From NCBI GenBank assembly GCA_003223595.1, contig QHVR01000315.1, forward strand, positions 1 through 11,469: a stretch of DNA of 11,469 nt, in the 5' to 3' direction. The DNA is from Acidobacteriota bacterium (GTDB taxonomy: Bacteria; Acidobacteriota; Terriglobia; Terriglobales; Acidobacteriaceae). Under the pieces are notes generated by a model, which worked only from the letters and a program-made list of their open reading frames with translations, did not search any database and had not been told where the DNA came from. Below, in pieces: positions 1 through 6,436 of the stretch. Position numbers and translations under genes: made by a program. The stretch's first letter is position 1. The number at the start of each line of letters is the position of its first letter.

Positions 1-1543
1 CTTGGGACAATTTGGGCTGATCGGCGCCGATGAGCCCCGTTATGCGCAAGTCGCGCGCGAGATGATGGAGCGCGGCGACTGGGTTACGCCCACGCTGGGC
101 GATCATCCCTGGCTAGAAAAACCTCCGCTGTATTACTGGGAAGCCGGACTGGTGTACCGCGCAATCGGCGTCAGCGATGTCGCGGCGCGTATTCCCTCGG
201 CCCTGGATGCCACCTTGCTGGTGATCGCGGTTTATCTGTTTTTTCGAAAGTTCCGCGGCGGCATGGCGGTGGATGCGGCGCTGATCACGGCTTCCTGCGC
301 TGGAATGATTGGCTACGCCCGCGCTGCTTCAACGGACATGCCGCTGGCCGCAGCGTTCTGCATGGGTATGCTGGCGTGGTGGGCCTGGCGGGAGAGCGGC
401 AAGCGAAAATACTTGCTCACCTTCTATGCGCTGATGGCATTGGGGATGCTAGCGAAGGGTCCCGTCGCACCTTTTTTGGCTGGCCTCGTGGTGGTGGTGT
501 TTTCGTTCGTGGTTGGCGAACCACGACTCATTCTTAGGACTCTCTGGATTCCTGGCATCCTGTTGTTCTGCGCCATCGGACTGCCATGGTACGTGGCGGT
601 CCAGATGCGAAATCCCGTTTTCTTTCACGAATTTATTCTCGAGCATAATCTCGCGCGTTTTTCTAGCAATGTCTATCATCACCCGGAGCCGTTCTGGTAC
701 TACCTTCCGGTTGCAGCTCTTGCCGTTTTGCCGTGGACCGTGTTCACAGTAATAGCGCTGGTTGAATCACTTCGGGGGTGGTGGACGGAAAGAAAATCCG
801 CGGCGCGTGAGCTTGAATTCCAGTTCAGGATCTTCGCTGTAGCCTGGTTCGTGGTGCACATCGTCTTCTTCTCTTTGTCGCAATCAAAGCTACCCGGTTA
901 CATTCTTCCCGCAATTCCTGCGGCAGCCGTCTTGCTGGGTGACTACCTGCTTCGCCATTCTGAGAGATCGCAAGCACTGCCGAAGTGGTTGGTTGTGCTT
1001 CATGCATTGTTGGCGTCAGCTCCCATCGTGCCCGCCGTATTGATTAGCTACGCTGTCACTGAGCATCGGTTGCCGGGAGGACGGCCAATGTTCATTGCGG
1101 TTGCGATCGCGTTCGTGCTTTGTTTCGCCATCGCACTGACATTGGTGCGCCGGCATTTACGCATGCTCCGATTCGTGACGCTGGTTCCGGTGGTATTGAG
1201 TGTCGCGGCGGTGCTGAAACTCGGCACCACCGCTATCGACCTGAAACTCTCCGCGCGCCCGCTAGCGATAGAATTGGCCAGCGTAGAAACGAAGCAGTTG
1301 CCCATCGCGGTGTATGGAGTGCAGCGAGAACTCGAATATGGCTTGGCGTTTTATCGTAACCAGCCGGTACAGAAGTACGAATCTGGAAACCTGCCTGGTG
1401 GCGAACATTTACTGGTGGCGCCGACTACGTGGATGCACAACGTGGTTCAACAGACAGCGGGGCGACATGTCACGTTGCTCGGCCACTACGCTCCGCAAGA
1501 CGTGGACTACTGCTACGTGGCGGCTGCCGGCACCAAGCCCTAG
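1..1543 (+). CDS. ArnT/PMT-family (GT39-like) membrane glycosyltransferase, 5'-partial
   Basis: This is an integral-membrane glycosyltransferase of the ArnT / dolichyl-phosphate-mannose mannosyltransferase superfamily. Members transfer a sugar from a polyprenyl-phosphate carrier to an acceptor on the outer face of the inner membrane. The visible N-terminal part carries the family signature: an acidic pair in GADEPRYA (Asp10-Glu11 of the visible part), then WVTP and LEKPPLYYW at about residues 27-46. In the family these form the first periplasmic loop with the catalytic carboxylates. About ten hydrophobic segments follow, up to about residue 410. A soluble periplasmic C-terminal domain of about 100 residues ends at TAG. 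The frame is open to the window edge, and the first in-frame TTG lies only five codons before the signature, so the true start and first membrane helix lie upstream. The acceptor (lipid A, another glycolipid or a protein) cannot be told from the sequence. It converges on korC with a 10-bp gap. Confidence 0.9.
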   Translation, partial: LGQFGLIGADEPRYAQVAREMMERGDWVTPTLGDHPWLEKPPLYYWEAGLVYRAIGVSDVAARIPSALDATLLVIAVYLFFRKFRGGMAVDAALITASCAGMIGYARAASTDMPLAAAFCMGMLAWWAWRESGKRKYLLTFYALMALGMLAKGPVAPFLAGLVVVVFSFVVGEPRLILRTLWIPGILLFCAIGLPWYVAVQMRNPVFFHEFILEHNLARFSSNVYHHPEPFWYYLPVAALAVLPWTVFTVIALVESLRGWWTERKSAARELEFQFRIFAVAWFVVHIVFFSLSQSKLPGYILPAIPAAAVLLGDYLLRHSERSQALPKWLVVLHALLASAPIVPAVLISYAVTEHRLPGGRPMFIAVAIAFVLCFAIALTLVRRHLRMLRFVTLVPVVLSVAAVLKLGTTAIDLKLSARPLAIELASVETKQLPIAVYGVQRELEYGLAFYRNQPVQKYESGNLPGGEHLLVAPTTWMHNVVQQTAGRHVTLLGHYAPQDVDYCYVAAAGTKP

Positions 1544-1553
1544 TTCAAGTTCT

Positions 1554-2141
1554 CTACTCTTTCGAGTACGTCAATTCTCCCGGTTCGGGCCGAAGCGGCG
1601 CCTCCAGCGAAGTGCCGTAGGCAAATCCTTTTTCAAAGGCCTTGAGATTCAATTCGCGGAAGGTTGGAGGCACCGAGTCGGCGACGGCCTTGCGCACAGC
1701 ATCCGGAGTGAGCAGTTGCGTGATAGCCGTAAAGAATCCCACCATGACTGAGTTCAGCACCATGCGTTTGCCCAGTTCTTCGGCGAAGCGAGTCGCGGGT
1801 ACGCTATACACTTTGGGATCGCCTTGGAGATCGGAGACGCGTACCAGGTCCTCTTCCACAATGAGGGTGCCGCCGGGCTTCAGTTCGGGGGCGAAACGCT
1901 GATAGGCCTCCTGCGAGAGGATGACCATAATGTCCGGCCGGGTCACATACGGATACAGCACGGGAGAATCGGAGACGATCAGCTGCGCGCTGCAAGCACC
2001 TCCGCGGGCTTCGGGGCCGAAATTTTGCGTCATCGTGGCGAAGCCGTTTTCGTAGATCGATGCCGCCTTGCCTAGCACCACGGCCGAGAGGATCACTCCC
2101 TGGCCTCCGAATCCTGCAATGCGAATCTCGGTTAGCCGCAT
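1554..2141 (-). CDS. korC: 2-oxoacid:ferredoxin oxidoreductase gamma subunit
   Basis: This is the gamma subunit of the four-subunit ferredoxin-dependent 2-oxoacid oxidoreductase (about 195 aa, usual for the family). It binds CoA or stabilises the active complex. The sequence starts with the family glycine-rich GFGGQGV at residues 10-16, followed by NFGPEARGG near residues 40-48, both hallmarks of pyruvate/ketoisovalerate oxidoreductase gamma domains. I chose the ATG at 2141 because GGAG lies 5 nt upstream; a GTG two codons earlier (2147) lies inside that ribosome-binding site. The start overlaps the 3' end of korB by 10 nt, indicating translational coupling. It is the last gene of the kor operon and ends 10 bp from the convergent glycosyltransferase stop. 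I see no hairpin terminator in that gap. The substrate is inferred from the subunit set, not from this subunit. Confidence 0.93.
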   Translation of the reverse strand: MRLTEIRIAGFGGQGVILSAVVLGKAASIYENGFATMTQNFGPEARGGACSAQLIVSDSPVLYPYVTRPDIMVILSQEAYQRFAPELKPGGTLIVEEDLVRVSDLQGDPKVYSVPATRFAEELGKRMVLNSVMVGFFTAITQLLTPDAVRKAVADSVPPTFRELNLKAFEKGFAYGTSLEAPLRPEPGELTYSKE

Positions 2142-3010
2142 ACACACTCCGCTTCGGGTTCTTCGATATAGCGCTCGCCCAAGGACTCGACGTACTGGGC
2201 TCGCATCATGGATTGGTAGTCAGGCCGATCGCGATCCACGAATTTGCCCACCGCGATCTCTCCATTCAACGTGAGGCCCACTTCGCTGGTGGGAGCGCCA
2301 TGCTTCACCTTGCTCTTTTCTTTGTAGTACTTCATGGTGTCCAGACCGTCGCCCATTTTGTTGCGGCGCTGGTACAGGGTAGGACAGGGTGAAATGACTT
2401 CGATAAACGAGAATCCTTTTTTCTGAAACGCCTCGCTGATAGACCGCGCCAGTTGTCGAACATGGAAGGTCGTCCACCGCGCAACGTAAACGGCGCCCGC
2501 CGCCTCGACCAGATGGGGCAGATTGAACGCAGGCTCAAATGTGCCATAAGGGTTGGTGGAAGTGGTTGCATGCCCGGGCGTGGTGGGAGCGGTCTGACCG
2601 CCCGTCATGGCGTAGATCAGGTTGTTTACGCAGATGACTTTCAGGTCGATGTTGCGCCGCGCGGCGTGGATCAGGTGGTTGCCGCCAATGGCAGAGAGAT
2701 CGCCATCGCCCGAGTAAACAACGACGTTGAGTTTTGGATTCGCGAGTTTCAATCCGGTAGCAAAGGGAATCGCGCGACCGTGGGTCGTGTGGAAAGAATC
2801 CAGCTTTACGTAACCGGCAACGCGACCGGTGCAGCCAATGCCGGATACCAAGGCCAGCGACTCCAAATCGATTTTTGAATCAATCAGAGCGCGGGCGAAC
2901 GAGTTGACAGTAGTGCCAATGCCGCATCCCGGACACCAGATGTGGGGCATCCGGTCGCTGCGCAGAAATGGTTCGACCGGGTTCACAGTGTTGTCGACAA
3001 TATTCAGCAT
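2132..3010 (-). CDS. korB: 2-oxoacid:ferredoxin oxidoreductase beta subunit (TPP-binding)
   Basis: This is the thiamine-diphosphate-binding beta subunit, 292 aa. With alpha it catalyses CoA-dependent oxidative decarboxylation of a 2-oxoacid to acyl-CoA, or the reverse carboxylation, using ferredoxin. The TPP/Mg motif is clear: GDGD at residues 101-104, IGGNH at 108-112 and NN at 129-130. Four cysteines sit where the beta-subunit [4Fe-4S] ligands are expected: CPGC (Cys26, Cys29), SGIGC (Cys60) and SPCPT (Cys209). The loop after the TPP motif reads YAMTGGQ, where many relatives have YGMTGGQ. The ATG at 3010 overlaps the korA stop by 7 nt. The C-terminus ends Glu-Cys-Val-Cys-Gly. Those codons coincide with the korC ribosome-binding site and start, so the CxC tail may be a by-product of the overlap. 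2-Oxoglutarate is the likely substrate, but a related 2-oxoacid is not excluded. Confidence 0.95.
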   Translation of the reverse strand: MLNIVDNTVNPVEPFLRSDRMPHIWCPGCGIGTTVNSFARALIDSKIDLESLALVSGIGCTGRVAGYVKLDSFHTTHGRAIPFATGLKLANPKLNVVVYSGDGDLSAIGGNHLIHAARRNIDLKVICVNNLIYAMTGGQTAPTTPGHATTSTNPYGTFEPAFNLPHLVEAAGAVYVARWTTFHVRQLARSISEAFQKKGFSFIEVISPCPTLYQRRNKMGDGLDTMKYYKEKSKVKHGAPTSEVGLTLNGEIAVGKFVDRDRPDYQSMMRAQYVESLGERYIEEPEAECVCG

Positions 3011-4164
3011 CGGCTGGCCTCCACAATGGCGTTGAGGATCTGGTCGGGGCTGTGGACTCCGCCGCCCGCATGCGGGATTGCGACTGTTTTCGCTTTGCCC
3101 TGTGCGGCACGTTCCACTTCGCGCACCATCTGGCCGAGATTGAGTTCGGGGACTACCAAGGCTTTCACCTTCGGCGCGACTTCAGCGATTTTCTTCTCCG
3201 GGAACGGCCATGCCGTGATCAGACGGAGCTTGCCGACTTTCAGGCCACGTTCGCGAGCCATCTGAACGGCGCGCTGCGCCACCCGCGAAGTGATGCCGTA
3301 GGAGACAACAACCACATCGGCGCCCTCGATTCCATCTTCCTCAAAAAGGCAGATGCGGTCGGCCGCGGATCGGATTTTGTTTTGCAAGCGGCGGACCAGT
3401 TTGTCCTGTGTTTGCGGAGTCATGTTCGGATAGCCGCGTTCATCGTGGGTCAGGCCGGTTACGTGGAATTTGTAACCTTCGCCCGCATGAGCCATCTCCG
3501 GAACCATGTCACCGTTGCTGCCGTAGGGGAGATAATCTTCCACCGATTTGCGCGTGTGCTTTCGGGGCACGACTTCAATCTCATCGGCGGCTGGGATCAC
3601 GACCTTCTCCGTCATGTGCCCCACCACTTCATCCATCATGAACATCACAGGGACGCGGAATTCTTCAGCCATATTGAAAGCTTTGATGGTCAGATCGAAA
3701 CATTCCTGCGGCGAGTTCGGGCACAGAGCGATGATCTCGTAATCGCCATGCGATCCCCAGCGGGCCTGCATCATATCGGCTTGTGCGGGGAGTGTGGGCA
3801 GACCGGTGGAAGGGCCGCCGCGCTGGACGTCGACGAACACGCATGGCGTCTCGGTCATGGCGGCGTAGCCAATATGCTCCATCATCAGCGAGAAGCCCGG
3901 ACCAGAGGTGACCGTGAATGCCTTGGCGCCGCCCCAGACCGCACCCTGAAGCGTGATTGAGGCTGCGAGTTCGTCTTCCATCTGGATGAATGTTCCGCCA
4001 ACCGTGGGCACCCGGGCAGCGAACCGCTCGACTACTTCCGTCGAAGGTGTGATGGGATATCCCGCGGCAAACCTGGCGCCGGCAGCAAGCGCGCCTTCGC
4101 AGCACGCATGATCCCCGTCGATAAAATGTGTTCCGGTCAACACGCCATGAGGATCGGCCTTCAT
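3004..4164 (-). CDS. korA: 2-oxoacid:ferredoxin oxidoreductase alpha subunit
   Basis: This is the 386-aa alpha subunit. It supplies the pyrimidine-binding domain that activates thiamine diphosphate and, in the C-terminal half, the transketolase-C-like domain. Visible motifs are YPITPST at residues 36-42, the acidic MEDELAA at 62-68, TSGPG at 86-90, and GGPSTGLPT at 116-124, which is typical of KorA-type rather than pyruvate-type enzymes. ELNLGQ lies near residue 340 in the C-terminal domain. The gamma domain is not fused to it, as it is in two-subunit KorAB enzymes; here gamma is a separate gene (korC). The ATG at 4164 overlaps the korD stop as ATGA, so the two are translationally coupled. 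A 330-codon open frame lies antisense to this gene and is a coding shadow. Assignment to 2-oxoglutarate is from the KorA-like motif and operon type; physiological direction is unknown. Confidence 0.95.
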   Translation of the reverse strand: MKADPHGVLTGTHFIDGDHACCEGALAAGARFAAGYPITPSTEVVERFAARVPTVGGTFIQMEDELAASITLQGAVWGGAKAFTVTSGPGFSLMMEHIGYAAMTETPCVFVDVQRGGPSTGLPTLPAQADMMQARWGSHGDYEIIALCPNSPQECFDLTIKAFNMAEEFRVPVMFMMDEVVGHMTEKVVIPAADEIEVVPRKHTRKSVEDYLPYGSNGDMVPEMAHAGEGYKFHVTGLTHDERGYPNMTPQTQDKLVRRLQNKIRSAADRICLFEEDGIEGADVVVVSYGITSRVAQRAVQMARERGLKVGKLRLITAWPFPEKKIAEVAPKVKALVVPELNLGQMVREVERAAQGKAKTVAIPHAGGGVHSPDQILNAIVEASRC

Positions 4165-4412
4165 TTCTCACCCCCGGTCGCCTTGTTGACTTTGAGTTCG
4201 CCCGCCTTGGTGCCGTAAATCGCAAAATCCGGGCAGTACATGCCGCAGAGATCGCAACCGCTACATTTTTCCGGGTGCACCACGTGCGGCGGATGGTATC
4301 CCTTGGAATTGAAGGCGGAAGAGAGCGCCAGCACGTGCGTTGGACAGAACTCCACACAGAAGCCACATGCCTTGCATCGTTCCACGACGATCGAAACACG
4401 TCCTTTTGCCAC
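4161..4412 (-). CDS. korD: Ferredoxin-like delta subunit with two [4Fe-4S] clusters
   Basis: This is a small 2[4Fe-4S] ferredoxin-type subunit that relays electrons between the TPP/alpha-beta core and soluble ferredoxin. Two complete CxxCxxCxxxCP cluster motifs are present: CKACGFCVEFCP and CSGCDLCGMYCP. The frame is open back to a TTG at 4451. I prefer the GTG at 4412 (83 aa) because the protein then begins (M)AKGRVSIVVERCKAC, as close relatives do, because a GGGGGT Shine-Dalgarno-like run lies 4 nt upstream, and because the best -10 box (GATAAT, 4451-4456) overlaps the TTG codon. It is the first gene of the kor operon and its stop overlaps the korA start by 4 nt. Identity is secure; the start is moderately secure. 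Confidence 0.9.
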   Translation of the reverse strand: MAKGRVSIVVERCKACGFCVEFCPTHVLALSSAFNSKGYHPPHVVHPEKCSGCDLCGMYCPDFAIYGTKAGELKVNKATGGEK

Positions 4413-4450
4413 CAGAACCCCCAGCCGAGTGAAACTTGCTGCAGGATTCA

Positions 4451-4456
4451 ATTATC
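4451..4456 (-). promoter_or_regulatory. Candidate -10 box of the kor operon promoter
   Basis: On the minus strand these bases read GATAAT, five of six matches to TATAAT. They lie about 39 nt before the preferred korD GTG start, giving a leader of about 32 nt. There is no good -35 element 16-18 bp upstream; the CRP-like palindrome covers that position instead. This is a prediction from sequence alone. Confidence 0.4.
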
Positions 4457-4477
4457 GGGATAAGGCCACGGAAAGGG

Positions 4478-4493
4478 TGTGACGGCAATCACA
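4478..4493 (-). promoter_or_regulatory. CRP/FNR-superfamily operator, TGTGA-N6-TCACA
   Basis: The 16 bases form a perfect inverted repeat of TGTGA and TCACA separated by 6 bp, matching the core consensus of CRP (cAMP receptor protein) sites. The centre is between 4485 and 4486. If the GATAAT at 4451-4456 is the kor -10 box, transcription starts near 4444 and the operator centre is at -41.5. That is exactly the class II activator position known for CRP and FNR family proteins. The candidate promoter has no recognisable -35 hexamer, which fits activator dependence. The match is seen directly; the regulator and its signal are inferred. Confidence 0.6.
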
Positions 4494-4704
4494 GCTCGGA
4501 GTGAGGAAAAGCACGATGAGCGCATGCCTGAGTCGCGCTAAGCTACGGATTAACAATGGGTTGCGAGAACAGTGGAATCTCTTGCGTATTTAGAAGCACA
4601 CCTCGGCTGAGCGTAGCTAAGTGAGGGGAATCACTGGGCAGGCGCGAATTGTTCCCAGCTCTTGCGTCCAGCAAACGGATGTTGCCGGGGCGTGTTCATG
4701 TGGT

Positions 4705-4734
4705 TTGCCTCAACACAGCGGAACCATCTACACT
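4705..4734 (+). promoter_or_regulatory. Weak sigma70-type promoter candidate for the GNAT gene
   Basis: TTGCCT (4705-4710) and TACACT (4729-4734) are separated by 18 bp. Each matches its consensus hexamer at four of six positions. A start near 4741 would leave a leader of about 40 nt before the TTG at 4782. The match is modest and could occur by chance. Confidence 0.25.
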
Positions 4735-4771
4735 CGGATTTTTGCCGCGACGCTAGCTGCCCGTCTGCCGC

Positions 4772-4784
4772 AGGAGCCCAGTTG
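4772..4784 (+). promoter_or_regulatory. Ribosome-binding site fixing a TTG start
   Basis: AGGAG at 4772-4776 is followed, after 5 nt, by TTG at 4782-4784. This is the best Shine-Dalgarno/start pair in the region, and it places the start just before the first residues that look like the GNAT fold (EILDLRHF). Confidence 0.55.
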
Positions 4785-5726
4785 GAGATTCTCGACCTCA
4801 GGCATTTCTCTTCCGTGGATCTACGTTCGCTGCTGGAGGACGAGACTTCCGTGTGGTCGCGGTTGTTGTCCTGGGACTATTCCGGTTCGGCGGAAATGAT
4901 TCTGCGGTATGTAGACGCCAAGATTCTTCCTGGATATGCCGCAGTGGACCGGGGAAGGGTATTTGGCTACTCGTTTTTTGTGTACGAGGGCAGCAAGGGC
5001 GTGATTGGGGACCTCTATGTCACAAACGGCAATCGCCTTCCCGACGCGCGGCAAGTTGAGATCCGGTTGTTGACGCATGTGATCGAGACCCTGCAGCAAT
5101 CTCCTGGCATCCACCGGGTGGAGGCGCAACTGCTCGCGCATGACGCGAACGTGGTATCGCGGCCCTTTCTGGAGACCGGGTTCCAGCGGCATCCCCGCCT
5201 CTTCATGGTTCTGACGATTGGGAAACCAGGGCCGCAGCAAAATACGATACTCCCTGAGGTCGAGATCCGGGGCTGGAATGAGGCTGACTATCAGCCCTCT
5301 GCTGCCGTGATCACCGCATCATATCGCGGGCACGTGGATGCGCTGATCAATGATCAATACCACACGCTGAGCGGGTCGCTCCGCTTTCTGAACAACATCG
5401 TGCGTTTTCCGGGCTGCGGAGTGTTCGATGCGGAAGCTTCTTTCGTGGCGCTCGATCGCAAGTCGAAGAGCATCATCGGCTTGATCTTGTGCTCGCGAGT
5501 GCGCAGCGATGTCGGGCACGTGACGCAAGTCTGCGTCCTGCCGGAATATCGTGGAAAGAGAATTGGAGAGTTGTTACTGGCCGCAACACGCGCCAACTTG
5601 CGGAAGAGAAATTTTGCGGCGCTCTCGCTTACGGTGACCGAAGCCAATCATAAAGCAGTGGCGCTCTACCGGCGGCTGAGTTTTGATACCAAAAGGATTT
5701 TCGACGCGTTCGTGTGGGAAGGGTAG
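4782..5726 (+). CDS. Double-domain GNAT family N-acetyltransferase
   Basis: This is a predicted acyl-CoA-dependent acetyltransferase of the GCN5-related (GNAT) superfamily, 314 aa from the preferred TTG. The C-terminal half (about residues 160-310) is a complete GNAT domain. Its acetyl-CoA motif A is VTQVCVLPEYRGKRIGELLL (about 248-267), with the R/Q-x-x-G-x-G/A-type loop at RGKRIG. Asn289 and Tyr296 (in ALYRRLSF) occupy the usual late-motif positions. The N-terminal half (about 1-150) looks like a second, degenerate GNAT fold: it has the GDLYV strand and a terminal FLETGF...RLFMVL element but no motif A. The total length matches a tandem-GNAT arrangement. The substrate is unknown. A longer reading from ATG at 4662 or 4698 is possible, but the added residues are Cys- and His-rich and unlike the family. 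It is divergent from korD and a single-gene unit. Confidence 0.85.
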   Translation: MEILDLRHFSSVDLRSLLEDETSVWSRLLSWDYSGSAEMILRYVDAKILPGYAAVDRGRVFGYSFFVYEGSKGVIGDLYVTNGNRLPDARQVEIRLLTHVIETLQQSPGIHRVEAQLLAHDANVVSRPFLETGFQRHPRLFMVLTIGKPGPQQNTILPEVEIRGWNEADYQPSAAVITASYRGHVDALINDQYHTLSGSLRFLNNIVRFPGCGVFDAEASFVALDRKSKSIIGLILCSRVRSDVGHVTQVCVLPEYRGKRIGELLLAATRANLRKRNFAALSLTVTEANHKAVALYRRLSFDTKRIFDAFVWEG

Positions 5727-5738
5727 CACGAGCCCTGG

Positions 5739-5759
5739 GTCGTCAGTCCTGAGTCGTGA
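5739..5759. repeat. Three degenerate 7-bp tandem units (GTCSTSA)
   Basis: Directly after the GNAT stop the sequence runs GTCGTCA, GTCCTGA, GTCGTGA: three heptamers differing at one or two positions. It lies in the 49-bp gap between two convergent genes. Similar GTCCTGAGTC-type strings are, to my recollection, common between genes in acidobacterial genomes, but I cannot count them here. No intrinsic terminator is evident in the gap. Confidence 0.45.
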
Positions 5760-5775
5760 GCAAACGCCTTTAGTG

Positions 5776-5958
5776 TTATCTTCGCAGGATCCACATCGCC
5801 CAGCCCGCCACTAGGACTCCACCCAGGAACATAGCGAAGCAGTAGAGGCCGTAGCGCACCATTTCGCGCGTGGTATCGCGGTGGGTGATGCCGAAGACGA
5901 CGGACGCGAACAGTGAGAAGACTAGCGCCGCGCTGAAATGATTGAGAGTGATAGTCAC
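5776..5958 (-). CDS. Small two-helix membrane protein, unknown function
   Basis: This is a 60-aa protein with two hydrophobic stretches (about residues 9-25 and 36-57) separated by a short polar, charged linker (HRDTTREM). It ends in Leu-Arg-Arg, which could hold the C-terminus in the cytoplasm. It starts at GTG with GGGGAG 9 nt upstream, a good ribosome-binding site for such a short frame, and this is the main reason to accept it. I do not recognise a named family. It is the last gene of the minus-strand run, 61 bp after the DUF6677 gene, and may be co-transcribed with it. No catalytic or metal-binding residues are apparent. Confidence 0.6.
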   Translation of the reverse strand: MTITLNHFSAALVFSLFASVVFGITHRDTTREMVRYGLYCFAMFLGGVLVAGWAMWILRR

Positions 5959-5967
5959 TGCTTGAGT

Positions 5968-5989
5968 CTCCCCAAAGAACGGAGTTCTT
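5968..5989 (-). promoter_or_regulatory. Hairpin abutting the ribosome-binding site of the 60-aa gene
   Basis: A perfect 6-bp inverted repeat with a 3-nt loop (AAGAAC-TCC-GTTCTT on the minus strand, 5975-5989) ends one base before the GGGGAG Shine-Dalgarno sequence (5968-5973) of the small membrane protein gene. It could be a small RNA hairpin influencing initiation, a dimeric protein-binding site, or chance. There is no U-run, so it does not look like a terminator. Confidence 0.3.
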
Positions 5990-6019
5990 CACCACAGAGG
6001 AACACAGCGAAGATTCGCG

Positions 6020-6436
6020 TCATCGCTTTTTTCCGATCGCTATGTGGTAGGCATCGGCAACCGCGATGAAGTTGAGCAATCCCGCAACAATCATGAATTT
6101 CGTGCCAAAATCAGCGGTGGCAAAAGCGATCGCGCCCTGTCCCCAGTCATTGGCCAAGGTCAGAATGTAAAGGCCTCCGGCACCCACGTCGCCGATGAAA
6201 CCGAGCATCTCGAGGATGTCTCCGCCATTTGCCTTGTAGATGCGGCCCTGCATCGCCAAGCCCAGCAGAAATAGCGTGACGATGGAGACGAACAGCAGCA
6301 GGCCGCGAATCCAGCGTTTCTGGATCAAGTGTCCGGCGCCCGGAACCAGCCATCCGATGGCAGGCGCGAGCACCGACATCAGGGTCACGGTTTCAGAGGG
6401 CACAATTTTCGCTTTATCAGTTGTGGAATTTGCCAT
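6020..6436 (-). CDS. DUF6677-type membrane protein
   Basis: This is a 138-aa integral-membrane protein of unknown function. The hydrophobic segment with WLVPGAGHLIQKRWIRG (about residues 29-45) is the part I recognise as characteristic of DUF6677, a family found largely in Acidobacteriota. It is followed by a helix (about 45-62), MQGRIY, a GGD element (about 71-73), another helix (about 78-95), and a C-terminal helix ending AVADAYHIAIGKK, typical of the family. The ATG at 6436 directly abuts the TGA of the M24 peptidase gene (TGAATG). No separate Shine-Dalgarno sequence is apparent, so translation is probably coupled. The family call rests on recalled motifs, so it is good but not certain; the function is unknown. 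Confidence 0.8.
   Translation of the reverse strand: MANSTTDKAKIVPSETVTLMSVLAPAIGWLVPGAGHLIQKRWIRGLLLFVSIVTLFLLGLAMQGRIYKANGGDILEMLGFIGDVGAGGLYILTLANDWGQGAIAFATADFGTKFMIVAGLLNFIAVADAYHIAIGKKR

Larger units (their letters stand above)
4413..4781. other. Divergent intergenic region between korD and the GNAT gene
   Basis: This 369-bp stretch separates the divergently transcribed kor operon and the GNAT gene. It holds the inferred kor promoter with a CRP-like palindrome and a weak candidate promoter for the GNAT gene, both listed separately. The GNAT reading frame stays open through part of it (from an ATG at 4662), but that translation does not look like protein of the family. I see no convincing RNA gene or terminator in the middle part (about 4500-4700). 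Confidence 0.6.

Noticed and set aside
2968..3960. Long open frame (330 codons) on the plus strand opposite korA
   Set aside because: It is the antisense shadow of a clearly conserved korA; the translation has no recognisable domain and no ribosome-binding site that stands out.
4500..4660. Possible small RNA or riboswitch in the middle of the kor/GNAT intergenic region
   Set aside because: Only short, scattered inverted words (for example AGCTACG with CGTAGCT) are present; no extended paired structure or known riboswitch core was recognisable.
4662..4781. Upstream ATG starts (4662, 4698) for the GNAT gene
   Set aside because: The added 28-40 residues do not resemble the family, and the TTG at 4782 has a far better ribosome-binding site. 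Not fully excluded.
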